Below, piece by piece: positions 45,053-57,272 of a DNA stretch of 64,000 nt. Numbering within the stretch: the first letter of the stretch is position 1; each line of letters starts with the position of its first letter. The translations under genes and the position numbers were made by a program. The stretch is from Trematomus loennbergii. Lineage: Eukaryota > Chordata > Actinopteri > Perciformes > Nototheniidae. The stretch lies in NCBI GenBank assembly GCA_012861695.1, contig JAAOOA010001660.1, positions 36,408 through 100,407 on the forward strand, read 5' to 3'. The notes under the pieces were generated by a model. That model was given only the letters and a program-made list of their open reading frames with translations, ran no database searches and was not told the origin of the DNA.

Positions 45053-47669
45053 TATCATCCCAACCAAGTTCCCTTCTGCACAAGTCTTGAAGAATCATCT
45101 TGGCTGATAGGACCACAGGTGCCAATATTCCTAATGGGTCAAAGATTGAGCTGACCATGGAAAGGATCCCTCTTCTGGTTATGGGTTTGTCCTTGATCAT
45201 GATCTTGAACTTAAAGACATCTGACTCAACACACCACTGTACGCCCAATGCTCTTTCCACAGGGAGTGTGTCATTATCCAAGTCCAGATCCTTAACTTCT
45301 TTCGCTCTCTCCATCGAAGGTATAGCAGCAAGCACGGTACGTCTGTTGCTAATCCACTTTGTGAGATGAAAACCCCCTTGAGCACAAAGTGCACAAAGGT
45401 CATGATAGAGTGCCACTGCCTCCTCCTCTGAGACCACAGATGTTAGACAATCATCAACATAGAAATTGTGCAGGACAGTGTTGATTACTTTGGGGCTGAA
45501 CTGCTCCCGATGGTCCTCTGCACACTTTCTAAGGGCAAAACTAGCACAACTTGGCGACGATGTAGCTCCAAACAGATGTGCAACCATTCTGTGCTCTTCT
45601 AAGTTCTGATGATGATCTCCATTTGGCCACCAGAGAAACCTCAACAGATCTGAATCCTCAGCTGGTACTCGAACCTGATGAAACATGGCTTCAATGTCTG
45701 CCATGAGTACAACAGGTTCCTTTCTGAATCTTGTCATGACTCCAACCAGTGTGCTGGTAAGATCTGGTCCCTGTAGGAGCTGCGCATTCAGCGATGTTCC
45801 CTGGAATGTAGCTGCACAGTCAAATACGACCCTGATCTTTTTCTTCTTTGGGTGGTATACACCATGGTGTGGTATATACCATACCCTGCCGTCACTGCGT
45901 TCCAGATCCACAACTTGCACTTTCTCTGCATAGCCCTTTGAAAGGATGTCATTCATGAAAGCGGTGTAATCAGCATGAAATGAAGCATCTTTATCAAACC
46001 TTCTCTTGAGGCTCAGTGTACGTTGTTCTGCTACTCTCCTGTTGTTTGGCATACTAACATCCCTTTTCCTTAAAGGTAAGCCAATGCAGTAATGGCCATC
46101 CATCAACTTAGCAGACTTTGTGACGTACTCCATAAAGTGACAGTCCTCTCTTGACGGTCCCATCTGCTCATCCTGACTGCATTCAGGGAAATCAGCCTTT
46201 AGCTGCTGCTTCCACAGATCTTCAAGGTTTGCAACAGATATCCTATTGACAGTGACATCTGGCTGTCCACAAGTCATTTCACTACTCCTGTCTCCTCTGA
46301 GAGGTCCATTGACAGTCCAACCCAGCATAGTTTTGACTGCATATGGGCCCCCGTCTACACTCCGAATAACTTCCCATGGCTCCAGTGCCTCAGGAACATT
46401 AGTCCCAATCAACAGGTCCACATCTGAATCAATCTCAGTAATCATTACATGTTTCAGGTGAGGCCATCTCTGAAGGTCTTTCTGCCGAGGAATGTTGCCT
46501 CGATGAACTGGCATAGTTTTCTGGGTGTAGGTGTCAGGCAGCTCACAATAATGACTGCTGTCTAATCCAGCCACATGCAGGTCAGAAACAATGTGACTTC
46601 CAACTATTTTCTCCTGACCCATTGTCCGAAGGAGAATGTCTGTTCTTCTTCCCCTGAGATTCAGTTTGTTCATCAGCCGCTCCGTGCAGAATGATGCTGA
46701 GCTCCCAGGATCCAGGAAGGCATATGTTAGGAATGTTTCATGTCCCTTCTTAGACTTTACTTGAATAGGCACTATGGAGAGAGTACAATCTGGCTCACCG
46801 GCCCCTGTAAGACCACTGGACTGAACGGAGATAAGAGCACTGCTTATAGCTTTTCCTTTAGCTTGCATTGTGTCAGTTTCTTTCTCTTTCTGATAGATAT
46901 GAAGTATGCTTGGGTGCTTCAGACTGCATACTTTGCACGAGAGGCGTTTCCTACAGTCTTTACTCATGTGCCCAATACACAAGCATCCAAAACACACACC
47001 GTGTTCCCTTAAGAAAGCGATTTTCTCACTATGAGCCTTTCTTTCCAGTTGAAAACACAGATCCAGTATATGTCTACCTCCACAAAACAGGCAAACACTT
47101 GTACCTAGTGAGCCTCTCTCCTTCATTCTTATTTCAGGTTCCACTTTCTTTTCCGCTGTCGTAATAGTAGTAGCAAAGCTGCTTCCCCTCATCCTTGAAC
47201 GAGGTTCAAACTTAGCTTTCCTCACATCTTTGTTGGCTGCTGGTGGAGTATCCTGTATATCTCCAAACAGTGGATCGCTCACAATATCCACCTGTCTTTC
47301 AATGAAATTAACAATATCCATGAATGTAGCTCTCCGGCCCTGCCTTTTCTGTAAGTCATAGGCCAGAGTTCTCCATTTGTCCCTATATTTGTAGGGCAAC
47401 TTTTTTATGATGGCTAGCATATTGCTAGGCATGTTCAACTCACACATGTATTCAAACTCTTCCATGACGTTGCAGCATCCTCTCAGAAAGAGACCGTAAG
47501 CTTGCAGAGCTCGCACATCTTCCACTTTTATTGGCTGCCATGAAAGAGCCTTTTCCATGTAGGCCGAAACAATTTTCTGTGCATTACCAAAATGCTCCTG
47601 TAGCAAAGCCTTTGCTTTGGCATATCCTCTGTCATGGGCCATATGCTGACAGCTTCTGACAAGCTCCAA
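45047..47669 (-). CDS. BEL/Pao gag-pol part: zinc knuckles, protease, reverse transcriptase
   Basis: An 889-codon open frame. From its N-terminus: the end of gag (about residues 1-165); Cys/His clusters [13 protein letters not shown] and [14 protein letters not shown] (about 190-245) that bind nucleic acid; an aspartic protease segment [13 protein letters not shown] (about 315), with Pro where most retroelement proteases have Thr/Ser after the catalytic Asp, a variant I associate with fish BEL copies; then reverse transcriptase with [13 protein letters not shown] and the catalytic box [11 protein letters not shown] (about 740). The reading frame really begins upstream of the ATG shown, since the minus strand before it continues the gag sequence. 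It runs to 45000 only because the neighbouring repeat happens to stay open; true BEL sequence ends near 45052. Confidence 0.8.
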
Positions 47670-47853
47670 AGGCTGCCCCCTGGTGTACTGTTCGAGAAAA
47701 TACAGGCAGTCTTTAGGGTTGTGAGTCTTCTCCTCAATGCTGTGCTCAAAAGCTCTTATGAATGCTTGATATTGAAACGGAGAGCCATCAAAAATCTGAA
47801 TTCTTTTAGGCAGAAAAAGAAAGAGGACTGTGCTGAAACAACATGGAGTTATT

Positions 47854-49043
47854 TCATTTGTCTTTCCAAGACATAATTAAAGGATTCTGAGCACTGCTGC
47901 TTGGTGCCGGTGCTGCTGGGTGATTGCTTTGTTGCTGTAACTGTGGATGTGATTGTGATGAACTTTGATGTATATTGGCCTCTGAGCTTCTTGTGGCTTG
48001 ATGTTGCAGATGTCCATATTCTGATTCATGTTCTCTGTGCAAAAACTGTACGTCAGACTGACCACCTGTAGGCCTGTTTGTGTCAGGCACAAATGTTTTT
48101 GCTCCAGCACTGAGTATGGCTTCCTTTCGTCCCCTTTCCAAATAAGAATGCATGCCATTGGGACTCACAGATGTGTCACTTGCAGCACGAGACCTTCCAG
48201 AGCGTCTTAGCACATTCATTTTAGCCCTTGATGCGGCTATTTCCACTTCCATTTCCAGTTGCTCCCTCTTTTTCCTGAGCTCTTCCTTCTTTTTCCTGAG
48301 CTTTCCTTCTTTTTCCTGAGCTCTTCCTCCTTTTTCCTGAGCTCTTCCTCTTGCTCTTCCTCTTGTTCATCCAATGCATGTTTGTCTTTTAATAACCTTT
48401 GTCGTGCCAAGAGAGCGGCCATGTCAGCCTCAGCTTTGGTGCATGATGATGTAGTTGAAACACTGGACCTGGTTCCAGCAGAGCTCCGCTTGCGAGACCC
48501 AATGCTTCCTATGTTTGAAACACTGTCGCTTGGTTTTATTTCATCTTGTGCTTCAGAAGTTTCAACATTTCTCCCAGAGTGTTTTGAAACATGAGACATA
48601 CTTTGTTGGTGTTCATCAGATATCTCAATTGAGGGAACATGTGCAATGGTGCTGCTCGGTTGTTTCCCAGTTTCAGAAAGCCATTGCTTGACATCGTCGA
48701 TAAATCCATTATTGTATTTCAGTGTCTTGGCAAACCATACATTTTGTTTTTCCTGTTCGTCTGCAGGAAGAAGAGGAATTACAGACTTGTGTAACAGGGT
48801 GGTTTCTTTAACCAGTTGAATTAAATGCTCAAGTTGAGTTTGTATTTGTGAGGCGTTGTCATCCCTTTGCATGAGATCCTTCATTGTCTTAATCACACTT
48901 TTCATTTTGTGAACCTTTGATTGACGTTCCTTTTGGAGCTTTTCCATTTTATTTGCCAAAGCCTTGGCAGTGAGTATCGACTCTCTCTTCTGTTCATCCA
49001 TTTTTGCCACATTGACATCTGAATTTGATCCATTTATTGACAT
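47854..49043 (-). pseudogene. BEL/Pao gag N-terminal part, frame-broken
   Basis: The first frame (49043 to 48237) opens MSINGSNSDVNVAKMDEQ, is rich in coiled-coil-like Lys/Glu segments and ends in a repeat of EELRKKE units. A length change in that repeat (about 48260-48330) shifts it. The next frame (48252 to 47854) carries the continuation with RSGRSRAASDTSVSPNG and stops at 47854. The region between this stop and the pol frame still encodes gag in another frame ([20 protein letters not shown], about 47720-47795). At least two breaks therefore separate gag from pol. Confidence 0.65.
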
Positions 49044-49862
49044 ATCCCTTTAATGTTTTAATGAATGAACAACAAATGCTCCAATCCACACAGCCAAACG
49101 CTCAGTAAATCACTGCTGCCGACAATAGACAACCTCTAGCGGCACAAACCACCACACGCAAGCAAAAGTCAGTCCCCAATGGACACGCAGCAGTAACTTA
49201 TTCACACTGTGTTCAAACAAACATTTACACAGCATGAATGAAGAAGTTACATACCGCTCGCTCCTTGCTGTGTGGATTGTGCGTCAGTCTTTATCCTCCC
49301 GCGGCAGCACGCTGAAGTTAGTTTCCTTAAACCGCTCTCCAATACAGCGGCGATAACGGCGTTTCAATGTTTCCTTTTAATTCCACAGCGTTCCAGCTCG
49401 ATCCTAGGAATCCCCGTATATATCCTCGATTTCCGTAGATCCACGCTGTGGTACAAGTCTTTTTGTTGACTTAATATTGCGGCAGTAAACTTTCAAACAA
49501 AGTGCCGCGAGGGACTAAACAAGAGAAAAAACACTGTGGACGCGCAAAAACTCAGTCTTTCCAAACAGTATGCGTTTGACCTTTTATTTTCTTAGCAAAA
49601 GTTCAATAGTCCATATCCATATGTATCTTATGCGTGCATGTGTGCATGCGTGCGTGCGTGCGTGGGTGCGTGCGGTCAACAAAAATTGTCCTTCTCCAGT
49701 TCACTCCCCCTCCATCTATCACAAAGTGTGCAGGTAAAAGCAACCGGATATAACAGCAAACGTCACCACACACATCCTTAGACACGCCCACCACCTAAAG
49801 TGACTCAAAAACATGTCCCGTAATAAACACAGAAACTACTACTTCAAATGTGGCTCTACACT
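49044..49862 (-). mobile_element. BEL/Pao 5' LTR and leader
   Basis: The region between the gag ATG and the putative element edge at 49862 is non-coding. It should contain the LTR, primer-binding site and leader. On the minus strand it starts TGTAGAGCC. A GCGTGCATG-type short repeat lies at about 49640-49672. The LTR/leader boundary is not resolved because the second LTR is missing. Confidence 0.5.
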
Positions 49863-50273
49863 CAGGATCCATGTATTTCTGATCCTCTCAAGAATGGAAG
49901 TAGTCATCACATACAGAGCATCAACTAGTTCCTGAACAGTGTCCTTCACATGCTGATATCCAAGAGAGGGAGTTACACAGTCACAAGATGGAGGAATAGA
50001 AAGCAGTATTCAATGTTTACTTCAGATTAGCTCCACGTCAGAAATGAGCATGCTTGTCATATGTCTATCTCCATAGAGGCTGAATCATCATGTTAATCAC
50101 ATAGCTATCATATGCCTCAAACAGTCCTGATGCTCTTCTAGGTAATCATACATCCTGTCATGTACACAGCTACAGTTGGGATACCTTTGTTATCATGTGT
50201 ACTCTGATATTGGAAGAGCACATTCAGTATTTTCCCAACACTAAGTCACTGATAATCAGGGTGTTTAATGCAG
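49863..50273 (+). other. Intron before F-box exon, nothing recognised
   Basis: About 410 bp without coding signal or named repeat. It ends in GTGTTTAATGCAG, the acceptor of the next exon. No F-box or FBA start is present here. Confidence 0.5.
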
Positions 50274-52013
50274 GTACTGTGGGAGGTCGGACTGCGGCTG
50301 CACGTACCAGATGACCGTGACTCTGCTGGATGAGAACCAGGAGGTCATCGAGGAGTTCAAACCTGATCCGGTGACCCATGACCCCGACAGTGACGAATGC
50401 TCCTGGAAGCAGGTACACAGGGAGGAGGAGGATCTGTAGTGTATAGCAGAGGTGGGAAGTAGTGGAGTACAAATACTTCGTTACTGTACTTAAGTACATT
50501 TATTTGGTATCAGTACTCCACTACTTATTTTTCTGACGACTTTTTACTTTTACTTCTTACATTTCTAACACAAATACCTGTACTTTCTACTTCTTACATG
50601 TTGAACACAAATACCTGTACTTTCTACTTCTTACATTTTCTAAACAGGCTGGTTCCTTTAGTTTGAATGTGTGTTTGGTGGCGTGATCATTATTATTTAG
50701 AGTCATTGCGTGCCTATTGATTTGAACACGATCCATGTATCCATCATTTCCTGGTCTTCTCTAAAGAAGAGGGACCAATGAAAACGTTGTCATGTTGCCG
50801 TTGTTCAGCATGGAAACATTCATTAGCTAACAATGACATTATTGTTCTATTAATATAAAGGGAGGTCAGGTTTAAACAGCTGCTAGTTATGGGTACTTTT
50901 TACTTAAGTACATTTCAAAGCCCATACTTCTTTACTTTTACTTGAGTAAAGAAGTTTAGTCAGTACTTCTACTTTTACCAGAGTATTTTTAAACACATAT
51001 CTGTACTTCTACTTGAGTAAAGGATATGTGTACTCTTTCCATCTCTGGTATACAGCAGAGGAACTAAGGTCACAGAGGGACACAATCATTACTCACAGTT
51101 CAGTTTGAAACACATTGTCGATGGTAATGTTCATTCTGAAGAGTTGTATTTCATTCATCTGTCTCTTTCGGATGATTCTATAAGTACAATGCCATGTCAT
51201 AAAATGTGTCGTGCATGAATTTCAACCGGATAGAGTTGTCTGTATTTGCACATAGCTGCTGTAAACTCATCAGAAAAGACGATTGACTCTGTTTGCTAAC
51301 ACTACAGCTTACGATGAGATATAATGAGGTTGTGTTTTTGGATACCTTTTTTTATAGATCCAAACAGTTTTGTCTTTTCCAGGAAACGTTGCCACAGAAA
51401 CCCAGTTTATAGTATTTTAGGGGCATTTAGGGCATTATTTTTTGTTAAATTAGAGGTTTTATCTGCTCATCGACCTTGACCTCATCCTGTATTGGACCTG
51501 GTCACTTTATAACGTCAACTGATATCCTCCTTTCAAAGTCAAGTCAAAGTCAACTTTAGAGATCAATATACCGTTTCCCACAATCCCGAATACAAAAACA
51601 AATATATATAAAAATATGTATGCAAATATGTATAATAACAGTCACTTCAATATCTTTGAGAATGTACATTACTGCTAGACTGTCCATAGCAGCATAACAA
51701 AAAGTGTCTGGTGCTGGATTTGTGCTGCTGCCATACTATTTATTTCTGCCATCACAGGGATCTGTCACGGGAACATGTTGTTTTTTTGGAACTTGCTGAA
51801 GCGACTGATGCTGCTGTTTTTCTCTCCCCCACACACAAGTCTGTATCACAGTGTGTTTTCTCTCACTCTGAACTCCAGGTCAGCCACACGTTCTCTGAGT
51901 ACGGCCCTGGATTGCGTTTCATCACCTTCGAACACGGAGGACAGGACACAAAGTTCTGGGACGGATGGTTCGGAGTCCGAGTCACTGGCAGCTCTGTGAC
52001 TGTGGAGGTCTGA
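50274..52013 (+). CDS. FBXO2/6/44-like F-box protein, last two exons (FBA domain)
   Basis: Exon 1 (50274-50412) encodes YCGRSDCGCTYQMTVTLLDE then NQEVIEEFKPDPVTHDPDSD and ends CAG|GTACAC. Exon 2 (51879-52013) follows AACTCCAG and encodes VSHTFSEYGPGLRFITFEHG then GQDTKFWDGWFGVRVTGSSV and ends VEV-stop. The signatures DCGC.Y, SHTF..YGPG.R...FEHGG.D...W.GW.G.RVT.SS are those of the F-box-associated (FBA) domain of FBXO2/FBXO6/FBXO44. There it binds high-mannose N-glycans of misfolded glycoproteins for SCF ubiquitination at the ER. The Trp pair in the last exon belongs to the glycan-binding loops. The F-box and first half of FBA should lie in upstream exons, but none is found back to 44 kb. NCCRP1 is a more distant alternative. 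Confidence 0.85.
50447..51047. mobile_element. Roughly 600-bp hAT-like MITE in the F-box intron
   Basis: CAGAGGTGGGAAGTAGTGGA on the left pairs with TACTCTTTCCATCTCTG on the right. The 8-bp flanks GTGTATAG and GTATACAG agree at six positions, fitting an old hAT duplication. The interior is the familiar fish repeat of TACTTTTACTTC blocks. It begins 34 bp after the exon. Confidence 0.75.
51048..51878 (+). other. Remaining F-box intron
   Basis: No coding signal. A short repeat-like AAAGTCAAGTCAAAGTCAAC stretch near 51535-51560 and a TA-rich run at 51600 look like a LINE tail remnant, but class is uncertain. Confidence 0.35.
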
Positions 52014-52405
52014 AGGACGGGGGAAAGTGAAAGAGGAGAAGGGAACCAATAGTTATAACACTGGAAGGTAAAGGAGGACAGGGAACTGGGGTCATATAAG
52101 GACTCCAGGGAGGTTTCAATAGGACCAGCTTTGCCTTGTGCTAACACCTCGTTCTTAATGCTGTTAAAACAAACTGCTGCTATGAAGACTGCACTAACAA
52201 ACTAAAACACCGTCATGGTGGCACAGCAGCTTTACTAACTTTAAGATATTAAAATGACTGCTTGCAACACAGACATTATTATGGTCTGTTACAGTAACTA
52301 CTACCTCTGCACAGTGACTTACTTTAGTGTTATCTAAACCATGTGTTTGGTGAATAGAGGTGTAAATGATCAAGATATCGATTTCAAATTGGACTCTGAA
52401 ATAAA
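52014..52405 (+). terminator. F-box gene 3' UTR with AATAAA
   Basis: AATAAA at 52400-52405 (CTCTGAAATAAAATC) is the first canonical polyadenylation signal after the TGA, giving a 3' UTR of about 400-420 nt. Confidence 0.6.
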
Positions 52406-52639
52406 ATCTTAACTAAATAATTGCCTGTTTTGTCAATTTGACTGTTAGTTTTAAGATGTTATCGACTAAGAGACCCTTTTGTTTGTCCCAATAATGATTG
52501 CATTTTGACTGTAGATGTAAAATTGATTGACGTGTGGTCACGGTTTGTCCTCAATTATAATAAAACGGACCTTAGACGTTTCAAAATGTGGGGCTGAGAA
52601 AATGAAGACTGGTATTCCTTGTTGTTTCTTTCTTGCAAG

Positions 52640-52716
52640 CAGCAGTAGCAGTTGTAGTTTTTGCACTTATTGTAAGTCGCTTTGGATAAAAGCGTCAGCT
52701 AAATTAAATGTAATGT
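52640..52716 (+). mobile_element. Fish LINE/SINE 3' tail fragment
   Basis: TGTAAGTCGCTTTGGATAAA and AGCGTCAGCTAAATTAAATG is a tail shared by many teleost L2-type LINEs and their SINEs. Only the end is present. Confidence 0.6.
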
Positions 52717-53400
52717 AGGGGTACGTTCATATTCAAGTGCTATGCTTAATACAATTTCTATATACATGCACTTGAGGATTTCCATTTTATTTTACTAGAG
52801 GGAAATCTTGTATGCTCAATTAATGTTCAAGTACCTCAACTTGAGCTCAATTATTAAGCTTGAGTACGTAAAAGGTTGTTTATCACCAGACTAAACTGCC
52901 TGACTTCATCTAAAGTGGATCAACCAGCTCCGGTTAGCTCAGCCGCAACATTAAAATATGTGGTGGAGAAATACTTTGACTACTTATAAGTAATACTGTT
53001 GATACTGTATACTCCTTTGCAAATCATATTTAAAATGTGACTATAAGTACAAAAGTATCTTGAATCGGCAGCCAGTACCAGTAACAATGCAGAAATAGAC
53101 ATATATAGAATGAGGGGTTTTTCAAAATAGCATATGACTATTTGATTTATACCAAGTGTGAGGCTAAAATGTAGTTGTGTGTTCTGCGGTATGGATTTTG
53201 TGAACCCAAGAAATGCTCGGATGTATAAAAGATTAGCAAGATTTTCAGTTGAGATAACAGCATGCAGAATTAACTTTCAAACTGTTCAAAACTCACACAG
53301 CTGGATGTGATTGAACAGGATTATATGTGCCCGAATAAGTAGAAACTGCATGTGAAGACCCAGGGCCCAGTTATAAATACATATAAGATATGACATGCAA
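52717..53400. other. Intergenic, nothing recognised
   Basis: AT-rich sequence between the convergent 3' ends of the F-box gene and svbp. Confidence 0.45.
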
Positions 53401-53414
53401 CAAATTTAAAAAAA

Positions 53415-54257
53415 ACACTTTTATTCTCATTCAATCCAAAGTCAATTGAAGGTGGAAGACATACAGTCAGTAATATACACATTTCAGTCATCAGACATAA
53501 ATAGTTCAAATTGCAATAATGAAACATGGACAGGCCATTTGGCTCTGCATACAATGTCATTCACAGAAAGTGATTCAAAGTGAGCACCATTAACACTGGC
53601 ATACTAAGGGCACCATGTATTTTAAAGCTACATTAAACAATGTTTACATTTCACTGAAAATAAGGTATTGTTCTGCTGTTGGGAGTCCGAAGCACATTGG
53701 ATGTTTCTCAGGGAAAAACTGTTATTTCAAGAAGCTTATGAAGCATTTCCAAATGAGGATAACCTCTAGTGATTGACGGCTGATACCAAAGCTCGTTTTC
53801 AGGTGTGCTTTTCAACTAAAGGATCGCTAACCAGCTTAATAACGTTTGCATCTGGGTAAATTCACTTACAGCTACTCTGTGTTTAACCTGCTCTACTTCA
53901 AAATCTCAAAGCATGTAAATCAGAAGTATTGATAAAAAAGGACGCTCAGTAGATACATTTAAGATACGTTGATATTTAAGCAAAGGAAATGTTGTGGACT
54001 TGATGTGTCTTGAAAAGAAGCAGCTTTAATTTACATTTTCAGAGTTTTCTTTTGGACACATTTACCTTCAACACCTTCTACAATCGGATCGGTTGATTAT
54101 ACTAATAGCCTCTGGCATATCCAAGTTACAAAATCAAGAATTTGAGTTAGTAGGAGGTCAAAGATTGTCTAATTGAACATTAATGTGTGTGATTGTATGA
54201 CATTAGTATGGTAGTTTTGCATGGTAACAGCTTCTGGTCCATGTGAAGAGTAAGGCC
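53415..54257 (-). terminator. svbp 3' UTR with polyadenylation signal
   Basis: On the minus strand an AATAAA occurs at 53425-53420, followed by a T-rich stretch. It lies about 835 nt after the stop codon. No other strong AATAAA was seen closer on this strand. Confidence 0.55.
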
Positions 54258-54579
54258 TCATTCTCCTTGTGTCTGCATCTGTTTACAAAAGGCCTCAAAC
54301 TGCTGCTGTTCCAACTCCGTCATCACTTTGTTCAGGGCATAAATCTGTAAATAAAGAAGGGAAGACAGTCGACACAGATGGTTACAGGAGCGAGACGTAA
54401 TGTGACATAAAATACATTTGGCAGAGCACTAGAGAGTCTATGGCAGGTTCATATTTGGGAGTTACCTCTGCTCTCTGCCGCTGTTTGAGCTCTTGCTGAG
54501 CAGATTTCTGCTTGGCTCGGTCTCCTCTAGTCGGGGTGGAGTTCAGCTTCTGCTTGTCTTTACGGCAGGCAGGCTCCAT
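54258..54579 (-). CDS. svbp: Small vasohibin-binding protein
   Basis: Two coding exons on the minus strand. Exon A (54579-54466) gives [20 protein letters not shown] then [18 protein letters not shown] and ends GAG|GTAACT in phase 0. Exon B (54344-54258) follows TTTACAG and gives [20 protein letters not shown] then KQMQTQGE and TGA. The total is 66 codons, the same length as human SVBP. The segment [20 protein letters not shown] is, to my memory, conserved across vertebrates. SVBP is a small helical chaperone of vasohibins VASH1/VASH2. It supports their secretion and is required for their tubulin tyrosine-carboxypeptidase activity (detyrosination of alpha-tubulin). The helix-forming charged C-terminal half that clasps vasohibin is intact. 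This is the only complete gene in the window. Confidence 0.95.
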
Positions 54580-55087
54580 GGCAACAGTCTCCAAGCAACC
54601 TGTGCAGTTTAAAGGTAAGAAGATTATCACATTTCTGACAGAACCTGAGTTAAAAGTCTTAAATACAAAGTTTGATTTATTTGTCAGTATCATGACATAC
54701 ACAAATCATTTCAATTCGATAAAAGCGTGCATAATATCGTCAGAAAACGGCAACCTTAAACGTAGCAACGGACGGTAGTTTGGTGTACGTTAACGGTAGT
54801 TTTTATATGTTGAATAGAAGAGTGACAGTTGATAATATGTTGTATCGTGTTCTACACTGTCCATACTCATCCGATAATGTTTTATTTTCAAATGCCTGCA
54901 TAACTTGCAGGACATTTTAGCTAGCATGCCATTCATTTAAACATAAACCATTAAATAAACTCACAAAGCCAACGTTAGCTGTTTTCCCAGTTAGCTAATG
55001 TTAGCTTGATAGCTGTTGTTTACCTTTTTTATACTAACATTCCAACCAGCTATAACATATGTATATTGCAGTTACTGTTGCACTTAC

Positions 55088-55210
55088 CTGTAGAGTAAAA
55101 AGGCGTAAAACAGTGATATAATGTTGATAAACGTTCAGTTAGCCGGTATGTTGGCTGTAGCTGTTAGCCGATCCAACAGCTGTTCCCGGGGTGTCACCGA
55201 TAAACAAACC
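55088..55210 (-). promoter_or_regulatory. svbp: svbp 5' non-coding exon and promoter region
   Basis: On the minus strand a donor CTACAG|GTAAGTG lies at 55088/55087, and an acceptor ACTGCACAG|GTTGCTTGG lies at 54600, just before the coding ATG. A non-coding first exon therefore probably ends at 55088. Its 5' limit near 55200 is a guess from the more GC-rich stretch there. No TATA box is evident. Confidence 0.5.
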
Positions 55211-55264
55211 CGAGTGAAGCTTTCGTTCGAAGGTTCCGGTTGTTTGACAAAAGTTCCGGTTTAC

Positions 55265-56140
55265 GCTGAATAAAAAAAAAACGTAGGCCCTACTGCTCAT
55301 TACAACAATCCAGCGCCGTTCTCCTAGGAATAATATACGAATACAATTTAGAAAGGAAAACAAATAAACAAGATGGATTAATAGTGGATCTCACGCTATA
55401 TTTATTTCCCCCCCTGTGCTAAGTTTCATAATTGTAGGAACTCTCAGGCTGCTGACATTTGATACAGAGATGCATTAAAACAAATATTATACAGTTCTAT
55501 ATGTTGCGTCATAACGAACATATTGCTTTGGATTTTAACCATTGGATCCAATTGTCCAATTAGCAGTAGGCTTAGTACATTTCTATGTTTCCTTTTGTGT
55601 TTTACCCTTTATATGTACAGTCTATGGTTTTACCACTTATCATTTTTGTCCTTTACCGACCACCAATAGCATTAACTGAAAATAAATACCTGAAAAGCCT
55701 GCATCTTCTTAAATTAACAATAAAGGCAAGGTAGAACAAAATCTATAGGGATTTTTGATCAAATATGAAATTACTCAACAATTTTTGGTTTATCTTAGAA
55801 AATGAAGAACTCTAACCACAAGATGTCGCCCTTGTCTTATAGTCTGTTGTACTTGCACAAGTTTGCATTCATACAGATGCTTGGGCCATGTGACATGAGT
55901 GTTTGTAGATTTCATTTTCCTTAGTACTTTTTTTCTCTTCTGTCTCTCAATTTGCAAAAAATATTTGGTAATGATGGTAAGATGATTTTTGAAATAGGCC
56001 AACTCTTAATACAAATTACAAGTGGTAAAAATTGGTCCTGAGAGTCACTTAGCCTGATCCTCTTACACCTGTTCATGAACATTTAGATAATTAAAATGTT
56101 TTAACTGCTTCAGCCCTGTTTTCACTTGTGCTCTATAGTA
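55265..56140. other. Upstream of svbp, nothing recognised
   Basis: AT-rich sequence with TACAGTCTATGG (about 55617-55628), a fragment seen in fish MITEs, but no gene signal. Confidence 0.4.
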
Positions 56141-56144
56141 TACT

Positions 56145-56360
<216 letters not shown>

Positions 56361-56825
56361 GTACAGACTCCCTCAGGGCAGCTCCTCAGTGTATAAATCA
56401 GCGGGGTGAGGAGTGAGCCTGACTCCAGCTGAGGGGAGGTCCAGAGCACATTTATCACCTCAGAAACAAAAACAGTCATTACGAAGGGACAGAATCACTA
56501 AACACTCTCACATATGAAATTAGGAAACCTCAGCCCGAGCCTCCTGACAGCGAGTCTCTCTCTCTCTCTCTGCTGTTGTTGTGAACCCCGGTCTGAGTGT
56601 GTGCCCTCTGGCAAGGCTACACGCCACAGAGATTTATCGCGCAGCATACCAACGGTTTACCTGGATTTATCCTCCAACTACAGCGGAGAGCTCTCCCTCG
56701 AAATAATATCCTGCCAAGAACAACTTCTGCTGAGCGCCGCAGACAACAGCCAGACCTGCTGCTCCATATGCACAGAAGCATAAAGAAAAACACTTTTCAT
56801 AAAGCTTAATAATGAAAAACAGGTC
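56361..56825 (+). other. Exon-like but unassigned sequence
   Basis: Base composition is higher in GC than its surroundings, and two overlapping frames of 70-89 codons run to 56783 and 56809. I recognise no domain in either and see no clear splice pair. It could be a non-coding transcript or an orphan exon. Confidence 0.25.
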
Positions 56826-57272
56826 CCTTAACTGACATATCATTGGCTAGGACATATTATGCTCTTTTTTAGGTTCTTGTATCTAGTGTCTCTACTGTGA
56901 CATGTCTCCATGCTTTAATGTTCACAAAGCTCTTTATTTTTATCATACTGCCTGTGCTGCAGCACCTCTTTTCACCCTCTGTCTGAAACCAGAGCCCAGT
57001 CTGCTTTGATTGGTTAGCTGGCCGGTTCTGTTGTGATTGGTCAACTGCTTAGAGATGTCCCGCCCCTTAGAGTTTCACATACAATGTGTTGACGCGCTAG
57101 CCAATAGAAGCGTGAGTGTAACGTAGTGTAAACAAAGGAGTTCAATTGAGGCGTTTCAGCCGGGCTGGGGATTTTAGTGTTTGCACTGCAGACCGTTTAC
57201 ATGCACTAAAAGTTATATACCACTTTAAAGGACAGGGAACACCCCCATAAGCATAATAGGACCTCTTTAAGT
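56826..57272. mobile_element. TTAA-type element remnant
   Basis: The right end GCATAATAGGACCTCTTTAA and the interior TTTACATGCACTAAAAGTTA resemble the TTAA elements at 59361 and 3530. The left end is degraded. Confidence 0.5.

Larger units (their letters stand above)
45047..49862 (-). mobile_element. BEL/Pao LTR retrotransposon, 3'-truncated
   Basis: On the minus strand the order is 5' LTR and leader, gag, protease, reverse transcriptase. It ends within the RT connection region. RNase H, integrase and the 3' LTR are absent, so the element cannot move by itself. The putative LTR starts TGTAGAGCCACATTTG at 49862; no second LTR exists to define its end. The pol part is one long open frame, suggesting a fairly young copy. 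Confidence 0.8.

Noticed and set aside
43877..50412. A chimeric SLC6-F-box transcript across the BEL element
   Set aside because: The donor at 43955 is phase 0 in the SLC6 frame, while the F-box exon at 50274 needs two bases from the previous codon. A splice would shift the frame, and no other evidence supports fusion.
56514..56783. An 89-codon secreted-protein-like frame
   Set aside because: The hydrophobic start comes from a CT-repeat (SLSLSL). An overlapping frame is equally open, and no splice context or known domain was found.
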